NCBI GenBank assembly: GCA_964593555.1
Contig: CAZQIC010000066.1
Location: 1-24,730 of the forward strand
Reading direction: 5' to 3'
Length of the DNA: 24,730 bases
Source: CAZQIC01 sp964593555
Lineage (GTDB): Bacteria; Bacteroidota; Bacteroidia; JAFLBG01
In this document: in pieces, positions 1 to 8,146 of the stretch
How positions within the stretch are numbered: position 1 is the stretch's first letter
Layout of the letters: the number at the start of each line of letters is the position of its first letter
Notes under the pieces: generated by a model
Told to the model about the DNA's origin: nothing
The model's database searches: none
Seen by the model: the letters and a program-made list of their open reading frames with translations, nothing else
Program-made: the position numbers and the translations under genes

Positions 1-344
1 GTAATACGCCCACCAAGAACCGACAGATCCATTGGAATTATTTTTCCAGGATAAGGGGCCGCGAATGTAACGTGTTTTTTCTCTCTGCTTATGTTTGTGT
101 AGGCGGTCATAAATAAACTTTCTCCAGTTAACAATCTTTTACCTGCAGAAAACAATTTACCCATTATACCGTTGTCCTGATTTTTTGAGCCATCACCAAA
201 AATAGTTTCCATTTGTATATTATCTTCCATCATCATAAAACTACCTGATTCAGCAATCGCCGTTTCCTGTGGATCAAGTTCTACTTCTATGCATTGCATT
301 TCTTCACCCAAAATTTTATAATCTATTTCGTGATTTGTTCTCAT
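1..344 (-). CDS. AIM24 / TIGR00266 family protein, N-terminal part (cut by window edge)
   Basis: Reading the minus strand from the ATG at 342-344 gives an open frame of 114 codons to the window edge, so the C-terminus is missing. The protein begins MRTNHEIDYKILGEEMQCIE, continues with a hydrophobic MMM stretch, a GIMGKLFSAGKRLLTGES segment and a segment ending in PGKIIPMDL. This order (an early beta-strand region, then a G-x-GxxxGxKRxxxGES-like motif followed by Phe/Met and Thr/Asn) is typical of the AIM24/TIGR00266 family, beta-sandwich proteins related to mitochondrial AIM24. Their bacterial role is poorly defined. No signal peptide is visible, so it is probably cytosolic or membrane-associated. 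It is divergent from the radical SAM gene at 621. Confidence 0.75.
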   Translation of the reverse strand, partial: MRTNHEIDYKILGEEMQCIEVELDPQETAIAESGSFMMMEDNIQMETIFGDGSKNQDNGIMGKLFSAGKRLLTGESLFMTAYTNISREKKHVTFAAPYPGKIIPMDLSVLGGRI

Positions 345-407
345 TGTTTATTTTTTAAATTACAATTTATTCCCTGGTTCATTCGATGGCTTTATTCTCA
401 GTCTGAG

Positions 408-426
408 CTCTGAGCCTGACGAAGAG
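408..426. repeat. Degenerate short palindromic repeat (CTTCGACAGGCTCAG-like)
   Basis: The stretch CTCTGAGCCTGACGAAGAG has CTCT/AGAG-type complementary ends. Read on the minus strand it resembles the CTTCGACAGGCTCAG palindromic repeat common in Bacteroidota intergenic DNA. It lies in the divergent gap 345-620, where I see no gene or other clear feature apart from a candidate promoter. Confidence 0.35.
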
Positions 427-436
427 ACGAAAACAA

Positions 437-444
437 CAAAAATA
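437..444 (-). promoter_or_regulatory. Candidate -7 element (TAnnTTTG) for the AIM24-like gene
   Basis: The minus strand reads TATTTTTG here, matching the Bacteroidota -7 consensus TAnnTTTG. No well-spaced TTTG is seen upstream, and the leader to the ATG at 344 would be about 90 nt, so this is only a weak candidate. Confidence 0.25.
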
Positions 445-620
445 ACATCTTATTTCTTCTTTTGTTGTATCCAACTGAAACTTTAACAAATCTTAACAAA
501 CTGGATATACGCCAATTTTCATTGGTAAGCCGACTAATAACAAGTCAGAATGCAAATTTATTTCAGGAATATTTTTCAACCAACCTAAACATTGTGGAGC
601 ACGTTCCATAAATTTAAAAC

Positions 621-1703
621 ATGGAAGATGAAAAAGATAATTATTTCAAAGGAAGAGGCGCCCAGCTAAATACAGATAACCGGTTTTTAAAACAAACTTA
701 TGCCACAGAACATATCGAAGCGTTGGACGAAGAATTCCTGTCTAATTCAAAGACTACTTATTACCATGATAATCCTAAAAAGATCATAAATAAAATCTCA
801 AGCCCTGATATCCCATCGGGCTACTCTATGAATCCTTACCAGGGCTGTGAACATGGTTGCATTTACTGTTATGCCCGCACAACGCATGAATATTATGGTT
901 TCAGTGCCGGGCTCGATTTCGAAAGAAAAATAATTATCAAAGAAAATGCGCCGCAATTACTAGAGAAAGAATTGATGAAAAAAAACTGGGAAGTATCACC
1001 CATTATGCTTTCGGGAAATACCGATTGTTACCAGCCAATTGAACGAAAGATGCAGATCACCAGGAAAATGCTGGAAGTGTTGCTGAAATTTAAACATCCC
1101 GTTGGAATGATCACAAAGAACAGCCTTATACTTCGCGACACAGACATACTTTCCGAAATGGCAAAGCACCAGCTCGTGCATGTTATGGTTTCCATTACTT
1201 CATTGGATAATGATTTGCGATTGGCAATGGAACCGCGCACAACAACAGCGAAGCAGCGATTAAAAGTTATAGAAGAACTAACAAAGGCCGGTGTGCCGGC
1301 AGGTGTAATGACTGCGCCAATTATTCCCGGATTGAACAGTGATGAGATACCGGCCATAATAGAAGAAGCTGCGAAGCATGGGGCAGTGAACGCCGGTTAC
1401 ACCATTGTACGATTGAACGGATCAATAAAAAATATTTTTGAGGACTGGATAAAAAAGACTTTTCCGGACAGAGCGGAAAAGGTATTGCATCAGATCGCGG
1501 AATGTCATGGTGGAAATGTAGAAGACAGACGATTTGGTACACGAATGAGAGGTGAAGGAAAAATAGCTGAATCCATACGAATGCTATTTAAAACAGCTGT
1601 AAAAAAACACATGAGCAATCGTATGAGTTATCCTTATAACCTTACTGCGTTTACAAGGCCTGTTGTAAGGAAAAATAAGAATCAATTAGATCTTTTTGAA
1701 TAG
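621..1703 (+). CDS. PA0069 family radical SAM protein
   Basis: This 360-aa protein carries a radical SAM cluster motif CX3CX2C at C76, C80 and C83 within MNPYQGCEHGCIYCYAR, the signature of the PA0069/Rv2578c family related to spore photoproduct lyase (SplB). The three cysteines should bind a [4Fe-4S] cluster that cleaves S-adenosylmethionine. Downstream, SGNTDCYQPIE and the segment around APIIPGLN match the TIM-barrel part of the family. The substrate is not known; DNA repair has been suggested from the SplB resemblance, which is inference. Length is normal for the family. The ATG at 621 fits the start of the conserved RGAxxN-type N-terminus (GRGAQLNTDNRF). The protein appears cytosolic and single-gene; the next gene starts about 64 nt after its stop. 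Confidence 0.88.
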   Translation: MEDEKDNYFKGRGAQLNTDNRFLKQTYATEHIEALDEEFLSNSKTTYYHDNPKKIINKISSPDIPSGYSMNPYQGCEHGCIYCYARTTHEYYGFSAGLDFERKIIIKENAPQLLEKELMKKNWEVSPIMLSGNTDCYQPIERKMQITRKMLEVLLKFKHPVGMITKNSLILRDTDILSEMAKHQLVHVMVSITSLDNDLRLAMEPRTTTAKQRLKVIEELTKAGVPAGVMTAPIIPGLNSDEIPAIIEEAAKHGAVNAGYTIVRLNGSIKNIFEDWIKKTFPDRAEKVLHQIAECHGGNVEDRRFGTRMRGEGKIAESIRMLFKTAVKKHMSNRMSYPYNLTAFTRPVVRKNKNQLDLFE

Positions 1704-1728
1704 TTAGACAAATCACGTTGATAAAGTT

Positions 1729-1736
1729 TACTTTTG
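1729..1736 (+). promoter_or_regulatory. Candidate -7 element TACTTTTG for the membrane glycosyltransferase gene
   Basis: TACTTTTG matches TAnnTTTG and lies 31 nt before the ATG at 1768, giving a plausible short leader. No convincing TTTG -33 box is seen at the usual distance. If used, it separates this gene's transcription from the upstream radical SAM gene. Confidence 0.35.
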
Positions 1737-1767
1737 ATAGAATTTAGTCTTGTTCACATTTTATCAA

Positions 1768-3237
1768 ATGACAACAAAGTGGTTTCCTAAATATGCTGTT
1801 TTAATTATTGCCATTCTGTGTCTTGTCTCTAGGCTTCCCCAATTACTTAGTCCATATTTATTTTTAGATGGTGATGAATGCATAGAAGGTTTAATGGCCA
1901 AGCATTTTTCTGAAGGAAAGGATATTCCCTGGTTCTTTTACGGACAATCCTATGGCTTTTCATTCATAGAGGTCGTTTTCATTTCAATATTCTATCCTCT
2001 TGCCGGTGTATCTGATATAGCAGTAAAACTTGCCATGTTATTGATGTGGACCATTGGAATTATTTTCTTTTATAAAACATTAAAGATAGCTGACCAAGAA
2101 AATAACAAATGGGCTGCGTTTTTAATTACGTTGATATTTATTTTTCTACCCTCATGGGCCATATGGTCAATGAAAGCAAGAGGTGGATACCTTACTGCAT
2201 TTCTTTTTACAAACATTACTACTTACCTCCTATTTATTAAAAACACAAAACGAGGTCCGCTTATTTTTTTTATTGTTGGTTTACTACTCACTATTATTTA
2301 TCAATCACAACCATTATGGTTAATGGGATTACTCCCTGTAGCCGTTTACCAGCTATTTAGCAATAAACAAATTCGGTTGCTCATATACACATTAAGTGGT
2401 ACTACAATTGGAATATTTATTTTTTACCTGATAAAAAAAGATATTTCAAATTTCTGGCATCCAGATGTATTTGATCTTTCAGCATGGGAATTTAATAACC
2501 TAATTAAAATACCTGAGCAAGTATATAACAGTACGATTGGAAGTTATGAATATACCTTTCTTGCTGAAGTTTCAAGTATCACCAGAGTTTTGGCTTTTAT
2601 TTTTACAGGGTTGGTCCTTGCCCTTCCTGTTTTTGTTATTATTAAATCCATTAAGAAAGAAGGCAACAATTCATTGGTCTATATTTTATTTTTTTCTGTC
2701 CTGATAACGGTAGTAAGTGTTACGATTACCGACGGGAAAAACCCCAGGTACCTTTTACCATTGACAGGATTTGCGTTGTTCTTGTTTTATTTGTTGATCA
2801 ACAGGATCATAAAAAAAACAGTCGTCAATATTTTTCTTGGTTCCATTATTGTTTTGGGAAACATTTCATTATATAGCTTTAAAAATTATTCGTTAGAAAG
2901 TAAACCCGAACTTATTAGTTTGATCAAGGGAATAGAAGCAAAAAAAACAACTCATGTTTATTGTGATGGTGGATTATTACAATGGGAAATTATGTTTTAT
3001 TCGAATGAAAGAATTATTGCAAGATATAAGAGCAGTATTGATCGTTACCAACAATATATTGAGCAGGTGGATGAAGCCTTTAACAAAAACATTCCAACAG
3101 GCCTGGTTGGTTATTATAATCCAACTGATTCTATTTCGAACAGTGATTTTATTACACCTGAAAAGAAATTTTATTTTATTGAAAAGCCTGGTAAAAATTT
3201 ACTGATAGATAAAGGCTTTGAGTTTAGCGCCAACTAA
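1768..3237 (+). CDS. Multi-pass membrane protein, likely GT-C fold glycosyltransferase (GT39/ArnT-like)
   Basis: From the ATG at 1768 the protein has 489 residues; an upstream in-frame TTG at 1750 would add six residues but is the less likely start. There is an N-terminal transmembrane helix (about residues 8-28), then a first external loop with an acidic D34-G-D36-E37 motif, the position of the catalytic Asp/Glu in GT-C enzymes such as PMT, ArnT and PglB-like proteins. About ten more hydrophobic helices follow, and a soluble C-terminal portion of about 100 residues. By family analogy it would transfer a sugar from a polyprenyl-phosphate donor on the periplasmic side of the inner membrane. 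Donor and acceptor cannot be read from the sequence. It converges on dacB with a 7-bp gap. The fold assignment is moderately sure, the function is inference. Confidence 0.6.
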   Translation: MTTKWFPKYAVLIIAILCLVSRLPQLLSPYLFLDGDECIEGLMAKHFSEGKDIPWFFYGQSYGFSFIEVVFISIFYPLAGVSDIAVKLAMLLMWTIGIIFFYKTLKIADQENNKWAAFLITLIFIFLPSWAIWSMKARGGYLTAFLFTNITTYLLFIKNTKRGPLIFFIVGLLLTIIYQSQPLWLMGLLPVAVYQLFSNKQIRLLIYTLSGTTIGIFIFYLIKKDISNFWHPDVFDLSAWEFNNLIKIPEQVYNSTIGSYEYTFLAEVSSITRVLAFIFTGLVLALPVFVIIKSIKKEGNNSLVYILFFSVLITVVSVTITDGKNPRYLLPLTGFALFLFYLLINRIIKKTVVNIFLGSIIVLGNISLYSFKNYSLESKPELISLIKGIEAKKTTHVYCDGGLLQWEIMFYSNERIIARYKSSIDRYQQYIEQVDEAFNKNIPTGLVGYYNPTDSISNSDFITPEKKFYFIEKPGKNLLIDKGFEFSAN

Positions 3238-3244
3238 ATTAAAA

Positions 3245-4834
3245 CTACGGAACATCCAACTCTGTCATCAGTACCATCAATCTTTCGAAGTGTTCCTTTA
3301 TTTCTACTGAAGTACAATCATGATTATTAGCTATCATAGAAAACGCCAGCATTTTACCATTTAAATTTTTTACATAACCTGTATAACTTCTTACCCTTGA
3401 CATATAACCGCTTTTCGCTCTTATATTTCCCTCTGCAATGGTGCCATCAGCAACACTTCGTAACGTACCTGATTCACCCGCAATTGCCAATGTTGAATAA
3501 AAACTATCGAACAACAATGAATCGTTTGCATACATCGCCATTACCTGCGCTAATTGTCGCGCCGTAATAGTATTAAAACGCGAAACACCACTTCCATCCA
3601 CCATACATAATCCTGCCAGGTCAACATTATTTTCTTTCCAATACTGCATTACACGATTAACACCGCCGGAAGTGCTGCCATAACCATTCTCCTTTAATGA
3701 AATAGTTTTAAGTAATGTCTCCGCATAAAAATTCTGGCTTACATGATTGGTATGAAATGCAATCTGAAGCAAAGATGGTGATACCGTGGTACAAATACTT
3801 TTCCTCTCTTTTTTTTCATAAATACCATTTAATTTCTGCTGCCTTACGGTTGTAACAGAATCTTTCACGACAATTCCGTGGCTGCGTAAATAATTATAAA
3901 AAGAAAATGCGCAATACAAAGGAGGATCGGGAACCACACTTTTTCCTATAAACTCATTCTCGGGTCCGATCAACCCCGTCAAATATCTTTCTCCAACGTA
4001 TGGAGAACCAGAAACAAATAAATAACTTTTGGATGCGGTATTATCACCTGCAACCCGTGAATACAACTTAAGGTTAGGAATCTTTTGAACGGGTGAAACT
4101 GAGAATGCGTTGTTCCGTTTTACAACACTAATATCATACATGTTCTCACAAAAAGATAAACCACATGCGCCGGCACAATAATCTGCCTGCATATCTTCCC
4201 ATGCCCAGCCTGCCGGTACCAGTTCATCTTCAAAAACTCCTGCATCACCTATAACAGCTCCGCTGATAGTATCTATTCCTAATTTTTTTATTTCACGAAA
4301 CCATATTTTAAAAATGCTATCGGGCCGCGTTGATCCAAATACATCTGAGCCCAATGTAGGATCGCCAGTACCACTGATATAAATATTCCCGTTTAATTTT
4401 TTATTCCCCTTCTCTATTGTTCCATCATATAAAACCCTGGTTGGAAATCTGTACCCAGGACCTAAAATTTTTAACGCAGCGCCCGTTGTAACAACTTTTA
4501 ATACAGAAGCCGGTACAAGGCTTTGTACACTGTTATACTCAAGTATTATCTTGCTGCTATCTATATCAATTAAACAAAAACCAAAACCTGCATTTGTTAA
4601 CGCATTACTTTGTGCAAGAGAATCCAGGTACATATTGAGCCTGGTAAAAGAATTAGTATCAGTAATTTCCGTGACAATAGAATCAGCGGGACTTTTCTTG
4701 TTGTTCCCTACTTTAGCGGGAGGAAGTGAATTGGTAAAATAAAAATTAAATGAAATAAAAAATACAGCGAGCAAAACGCCAATTATTATAATAAATTGTT
4801 TTACTGTTATTTTTTTATTTAGAAAGGCACGCAT
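3245..4834 (-). CDS. dacB: D-alanyl-D-alanine carboxypeptidase/endopeptidase, PBP4 family (peptidase S13)
   Basis: This 529-aa protein has a basic N-terminus and one membrane segment (about residues 12-34), consistent with a signal anchor placing it in the periplasm. The active-site serine motif SVLK is at 110-113 (S110 nucleophile, K113). The second motif region is VDGSGVSRFN at 412-421, and the third is KSG at 474-476 (KTG in many homologues), within RAKSGYMSRVRSYTGY. These three elements with long spacing between the first and second are diagnostic of S13 enzymes, which carry an inserted domain there. It should remove the terminal D-Ala from pentapeptides or cleave D-Ala-mDAP cross-links. 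The gene is monocistronic-looking: it converges with the glycosyltransferase gene and is divergent from the 61-aa ORF. Confidence 0.92.
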   Translation of the reverse strand: MRAFLNKKITVKQFIIIIGVLLAVFFISFNFYFTNSLPPAKVGNNKKSPADSIVTEITDTNSFTRLNMYLDSLAQSNALTNAGFGFCLIDIDSSKIILEYNSVQSLVPASVLKVVTTGAALKILGPGYRFPTRVLYDGTIEKGNKKLNGNIYISGTGDPTLGSDVFGSTRPDSIFKIWFREIKKLGIDTISGAVIGDAGVFEDELVPAGWAWEDMQADYCAGACGLSFCENMYDISVVKRNNAFSVSPVQKIPNLKLYSRVAGDNTASKSYLFVSGSPYVGERYLTGLIGPENEFIGKSVVPDPPLYCAFSFYNYLRSHGIVVKDSVTTVRQQKLNGIYEKKERKSICTTVSPSLLQIAFHTNHVSQNFYAETLLKTISLKENGYGSTSGGVNRVMQYWKENNVDLAGLCMVDGSGVSRFNTITARQLAQVMAMYANDSLLFDSFYSTLAIAGESGTLRSVADGTIAEGNIRAKSGYMSRVRSYTGYVKNLNGKMLAFSMIANNHDCTSVEIKEHFERLMVLMTELDVP

Positions 4835-4853
4835 TAATATATTCTTTACTGCG

Positions 4854-4861
4854 CAAATATA
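4854..4861 (-). promoter_or_regulatory. Candidate -7 element TATATTTG for dacB
   Basis: The minus strand reads TATATTTG, an exact TAnnTTTG match 19 nt upstream of the dacB ATG at 4834. A -33 box is imperfect: ATTG lies about 22 nt and TTTG about 27 nt upstream. Confidence 0.45.
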
Positions 4862-4934
4862 GGGCTAATACGTTAATTCAGAACAATTCAAAGACTGGCA
4901 TACTTCTTGTCTTATACTGATGAAATAGATCATT

Positions 4935-5120
4935 ATGGATATAGCAGATAATTTAGCGATAGTGCTCATTGCATTTCGCTTAAAAATGGACGAGCAAGGA
5001 ATAGTAAATCAACAGGTAAAAAATGATGTGATGAAACTTATCGAATCATTCGGGGATGGTATGTCTCCATCACAGTTCTATAGATACTTACAAAGAGAAG
5101 AACAAAACGAAGCAGCTTAA
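4935..5120 (+). CDS. Small acidic hypothetical protein (61 aa)
   Basis: I do not recognise a family. The 61-residue product starts MDIADNLAIVLIAFRLKMDE and ends in QREEQNEAA. It is soluble-looking, predicted mostly helical, with two amphipathic segments separated by a GDGMSPSQF turn, and it contains no cysteine. Codon use resembles that of the neighbouring genes and the frame is clean, so it could be real, but a start-site promoter is not obvious. Its stop overlaps the stop of the LanC-like gene: TTAA at 5117-5120 supplies both stop codons on opposite strands. It sits beside the lanthipeptide operon, but lack of Cys and the opposite orientation argue against it being a lanthipeptide precursor. 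Confidence 0.5.
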   Translation: MDIADNLAIVLIAFRLKMDEQGIVNQQVKNDVMKLIESFGDGMSPSQFYRYLQREEQNEAA

Positions 5121-7132
5121 TTCATATCCTGCTGAATGATGCCATACTTTATCAATTCTTTTGTTTGATTGAGAATACTATCGCTGATCATTTTCGCCTC
5201 ATTTTCATTAGTGGGTGCATCAAACATTTCCGACACTTCTTTCCTTATCTCATCAAGTGTCATACTTTTTTTCAAAGTACTTATAATACCATCAACGAGC
5301 GGAGACACTTTCCATTCCGCAATACCTTGGTAATTGGGCAATAACAAAGTAAGGTTCTCTTCTTCCGATACAGCATCCAATACAGGTTCTTCTGCTTTTA
5401 AAGCCGACCAATCATATTTCAAATTCATCAAAACAATTCCCTTATCAAGCACAAATTTGGTATGAAGTAGTTCTTCATCAGATCTTTTAAGTAAAGTTTC
5501 AATTTCTTTAATAAGGAAATACTGCTTTGCATAAAGCAGGGCCGAGCTTTCAACATGATCCTCGCACTCTACTTTTCTTTCTTCCAATTTCAATAACTCA
5601 AGTAATTTTTCAGCAACGGTTTTATCGAGTTTACCCGAGATCTTTTTTATAAAATCCGGAAATGCGTTTTTATCAAATTTCGTTAGACCGGATAGAAATA
5701 CCTTTGTCTCATCTTTAGCTATCGTATTTACTATTGAAAAAGTTTTCTTAAAGGTTTTATCAATATAAATTTCATTTATATCAGCGTTTGTATAAAGCAG
5801 TGCTTTGTATCTATCTCCTGAAATTTTTTCACCCTGGTACTGTTTTTCAACTCTGGGGAATTCAATTGATCTTACATTTTCAGGATCTATTAATCTCAAT
5901 AAAAAATATCCGATCCCCGCATTACCCATGAACAAACTCAGATCTTCTTCAGTGGCATGTGCAAGACCCGGCTGGTATTTTTTCCCGCTAGCAACACTTT
6001 CAAGAATTTTTTCACCAACCGTATTCGCATATCCCAAATATTTTTTATCTCCAAATTGCAGGTAAGCTTCGATAAAAAGATCTGAGTTTCCCCCTCCTCC
6101 ATGGCACAACGTATAAGTGCGTGTTGGGAAATCGAAGCTAACGTCAGTTACTACTGTCTTTGCAACAGCTTGTTCTGCATGCAATTTATAAGTTTCATCT
6201 TTAAGGAGATCATACGCCCTTAACCTTGATAATCCAATACCTGCGGCACCGTGGCACCATGCATTCATATCGGATGAAGAAGTAAAATGTTCCAGGTTAT
6301 TTTCTTTTAAGGCAGCCTCCGCTTCATTAAAATCTTTTTCACTATAAAATCCTTTTCTGAAATCAGGCCAATTGCCTCTTTCCTTATCATAATATTCTGT
6401 TTCGTATAAAAATGCCTGCTCGGCAACAGAATAAAAGGCAGTGTTGTTAAAATATTTTCCAAGTTCAAGAAATGCGGCACCAATACCGGCAGCGCCATGC
6501 GAGAATCCACAAAGCCCCCTTACCTGCTGATGTGACCTGTCCCAATACAAACCCTTTAACCCGAGGTTAGCCCTCTTGATCAATATATCTGCATAGTCAT
6601 TTACTTTTTCTAACAGCCAGGATTCATTCGTTAATACATGCAAATGCATAAGACCTATTAGTGCACCTGAATAACCATTGATCAAGTCATCAACTGGTCT
6701 TTCTGATATTAAAAACTTTCCACAATCTTTAGCAAGATCCAAACCTGCCTTTTTTAATGAATCATCTTTTAAAAAGAGTGAGCATTTGACAAGAGTATAG
6801 GCAACTCCCATGCGCCCGGTGAAAAAGGCATAATAATCCATTTCGTTTTCCTCACTATACTTCACGAGCCACTTCGCAGCATCTTTTACAGTATTGTAAT
6901 ATATAATATCATTTGTTTTTTTATGAAGCTCAATTAAAAATAAAATAATTCCCGCAGAACCGCTGTATATACTATCTGCTACATATAATTTCGTTTTATA
7001 TTCACCACCCTCTTCAAAACTGGTAAGGGTTTCCCAATAGGTTCCGTTCTTATCGGTTTTTGCTTTTTGCAAAATATCATCACCAATACGGATCGCTTCT
7101 TTTAGTAAATCGTTCTTAAATTGATCTGCCAT
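5117..7132 (-). CDS. LanC-like lanthipeptide cyclase with C-terminal extension
   Basis: Residues 1 to about 420 form a LanC-type alpha/alpha barrel with repeated hydrophobic-GxxG turns (YSGSAGI, FTGRMGVA, YSGALIG, SHGAAGIG, CHGAAGIG, MGNAGIG). The predicted zinc ligands are C293 (AWCHGAAG), C343 and H344 (TLCHGGGG), and H212 in GFSHGAAG fits the catalytic histidine. Such enzymes add cysteine thiols to dehydroalanine or dehydrobutyrine to close (methyl)lanthionine rings. At 671 aa the protein is about 250 residues longer than a typical LanC of 400-450. Residues 430-671 form an extra region ending in a PqqD/RRE-like segment (about 592-667). It is the last gene of the three-gene operon, 17 bp after the elimination-domain gene. 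Enzyme class is sure; substrate unknown. Confidence 0.9.
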   Translation of the reverse strand: MADQFKNDLLKEAIRIGDDILQKAKTDKNGTYWETLTSFEEGGEYKTKLYVADSIYSGSAGIILFLIELHKKTNDIIYYNTVKDAAKWLVKYSEENEMDYYAFFTGRMGVAYTLVKCSLFLKDDSLKKAGLDLAKDCGKFLISERPVDDLINGYSGALIGLMHLHVLTNESWLLEKVNDYADILIKRANLGLKGLYWDRSHQQVRGLCGFSHGAAGIGAAFLELGKYFNNTAFYSVAEQAFLYETEYYDKERGNWPDFRKGFYSEKDFNEAEAALKENNLEHFTSSSDMNAWCHGAAGIGLSRLRAYDLLKDETYKLHAEQAVAKTVVTDVSFDFPTRTYTLCHGGGGNSDLFIEAYLQFGDKKYLGYANTVGEKILESVASGKKYQPGLAHATEEDLSLFMGNAGIGYFLLRLIDPENVRSIEFPRVEKQYQGEKISGDRYKALLYTNADINEIYIDKTFKKTFSIVNTIAKDETKVFLSGLTKFDKNAFPDFIKKISGKLDKTVAEKLLELLKLEERKVECEDHVESSALLYAKQYFLIKEIETLLKRSDEELLHTKFVLDKGIVLMNLKYDWSALKAEEPVLDAVSEEENLTLLLPNYQGIAEWKVSPLVDGIISTLKKSMTLDEIRKEVSEMFDAPTNENEAKMISDSILNQTKELIKYGIIQQDMN

Positions 7133-7149
7133 TTTAAAAATAATTTTAA

Positions 7150-8139
7150 TTATAATTCTTCTACACTTTTTTTGATCAGGTATCCAAGAAAAGCTTCGTC
7201 TCTGTTCAATATCCCAATACGATTATTGGTCATGTGAATATAACTTTCATAAACTGTCATTTTCTCATACATCTCTTTCCTTATATTATCAGGGAATGTC
7301 CTGTCATAATACCTTGGTACAATAAATTTTTTATTTTTCTGCAACTCGGAAATTGACTGATCAACCTTCTTCATTTCGTTTATCCAGTTATTCAGCCAAT
7401 CCTGTTCGAACTCGATACCATTGTTAAATGCATCCCATAAGGTTTTGTGAGTTGCCACAAGAAAGTCACGCTGCTTTATAAAATTATCTTCGAATGCTTT
7501 AAGTGTAATATCAGATCTCATCTTCAACTCTTCTTCCTCTAAATTTTTTTCATAATTGTAGTAGGCCCTGTGAAACCATGAACGAAAAATAAGGTCATAA
7601 AAATATTTCACTTCTGTTAAGTTCATTGAAGTCGCAAAAGCAAAACTAAGATGCAATTGTATTGCAGATCCCATTGCCTTTTCATAACTCCAATCTTCAC
7701 TCTCCGACATTATGGATAGTATTGCGTTGGAAGAGGCCTGGAATTGTTTTTCTGCAATAAGAATGGCATCAGGACCTCCATAACGCTCCGTCTCGGGTTC
7801 ATATTCAATATACTGAACCGAATTGTTAGGATACCATTTTTGATCTTCAGGGAGTTGATCCATCCAATCGGCTTTAATATCAATACTAGGATTTTTCTTA
7901 AAATATTCCGGGAAATAGGTGTCGAGCTGAGGCTTAATTTTTTTCATCATGGTATCCGTATCACCATAAAAACGCAAACGGATATGTGGTCCTCTCTCCC
8001 AATATCTTATGAAAAAATATTGTTCCGCCAAACCTTCACTCATTATTTTTTTTGCAAAGGGATTTACTGCTTCAATAATAAACTTGTCCCACGGCTCATT
8101 ATAATACAAGTATGCAGCTAACCAGGTTTTTTTTGACAT
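7150..8139 (-). CDS. Thiopeptide-type/SpaB_C domain protein (LanB glutamate-elimination subunit)
   Basis: This 329-aa protein matches the stand-alone form of the LanB C-terminal domain (Lant_dehydr_C, thiopeptide-type bacteriocin biosynthesis). It starts with the typical WLAAYLYYNEPWDKFI and contains FFIRYWERGPHIRLRF, with H52, R54 and R56. ERYGGPDA follows with E118 and R119, and IHMTNNR near the C-terminus has H302 and R307. These correspond to the NisB elimination-site residues (arginines of HIRxR, the E/R of ERYGG, and the late histidine). The domain removes glutamate from glutamylated Ser/Thr to give dehydroamino acids. It is encoded 7 bp after the large dehydratase gene, as expected for a split LanB whose two halves act together in the cytosol. 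Confidence 0.9.
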   Translation of the reverse strand: MSKKTWLAAYLYYNEPWDKFIIEAVNPFAKKIMSEGLAEQYFFIRYWERGPHIRLRFYGDTDTMMKKIKPQLDTYFPEYFKKNPSIDIKADWMDQLPEDQKWYPNNSVQYIEYEPETERYGGPDAILIAEKQFQASSNAILSIMSESEDWSYEKAMGSAIQLHLSFAFATSMNLTEVKYFYDLIFRSWFHRAYYNYEKNLEEEELKMRSDITLKAFEDNFIKQRDFLVATHKTLWDAFNNGIEFEQDWLNNWINEMKKVDQSISELQKNKKFIVPRYYDRTFPDNIRKEMYEKMTVYESYIHMTNNRIGILNRDEAFLGYLIKKSVEEL

Positions 8140-8146
8140 AAAATTT

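Noticed and set aside
1750..1767. TTG at 1750 as the start of the membrane glycosyltransferase
   Set aside because: The ATG at 1768, six codons later, gives a better N-terminus, and the TTG adds nothing recognisable.
4935..5120. The 61-aa ORF as the missing lanthipeptide precursor
   Set aside because: It has no cysteine, no leader-like motif, and lies on the opposite strand, so it cannot give lanthionine rings.
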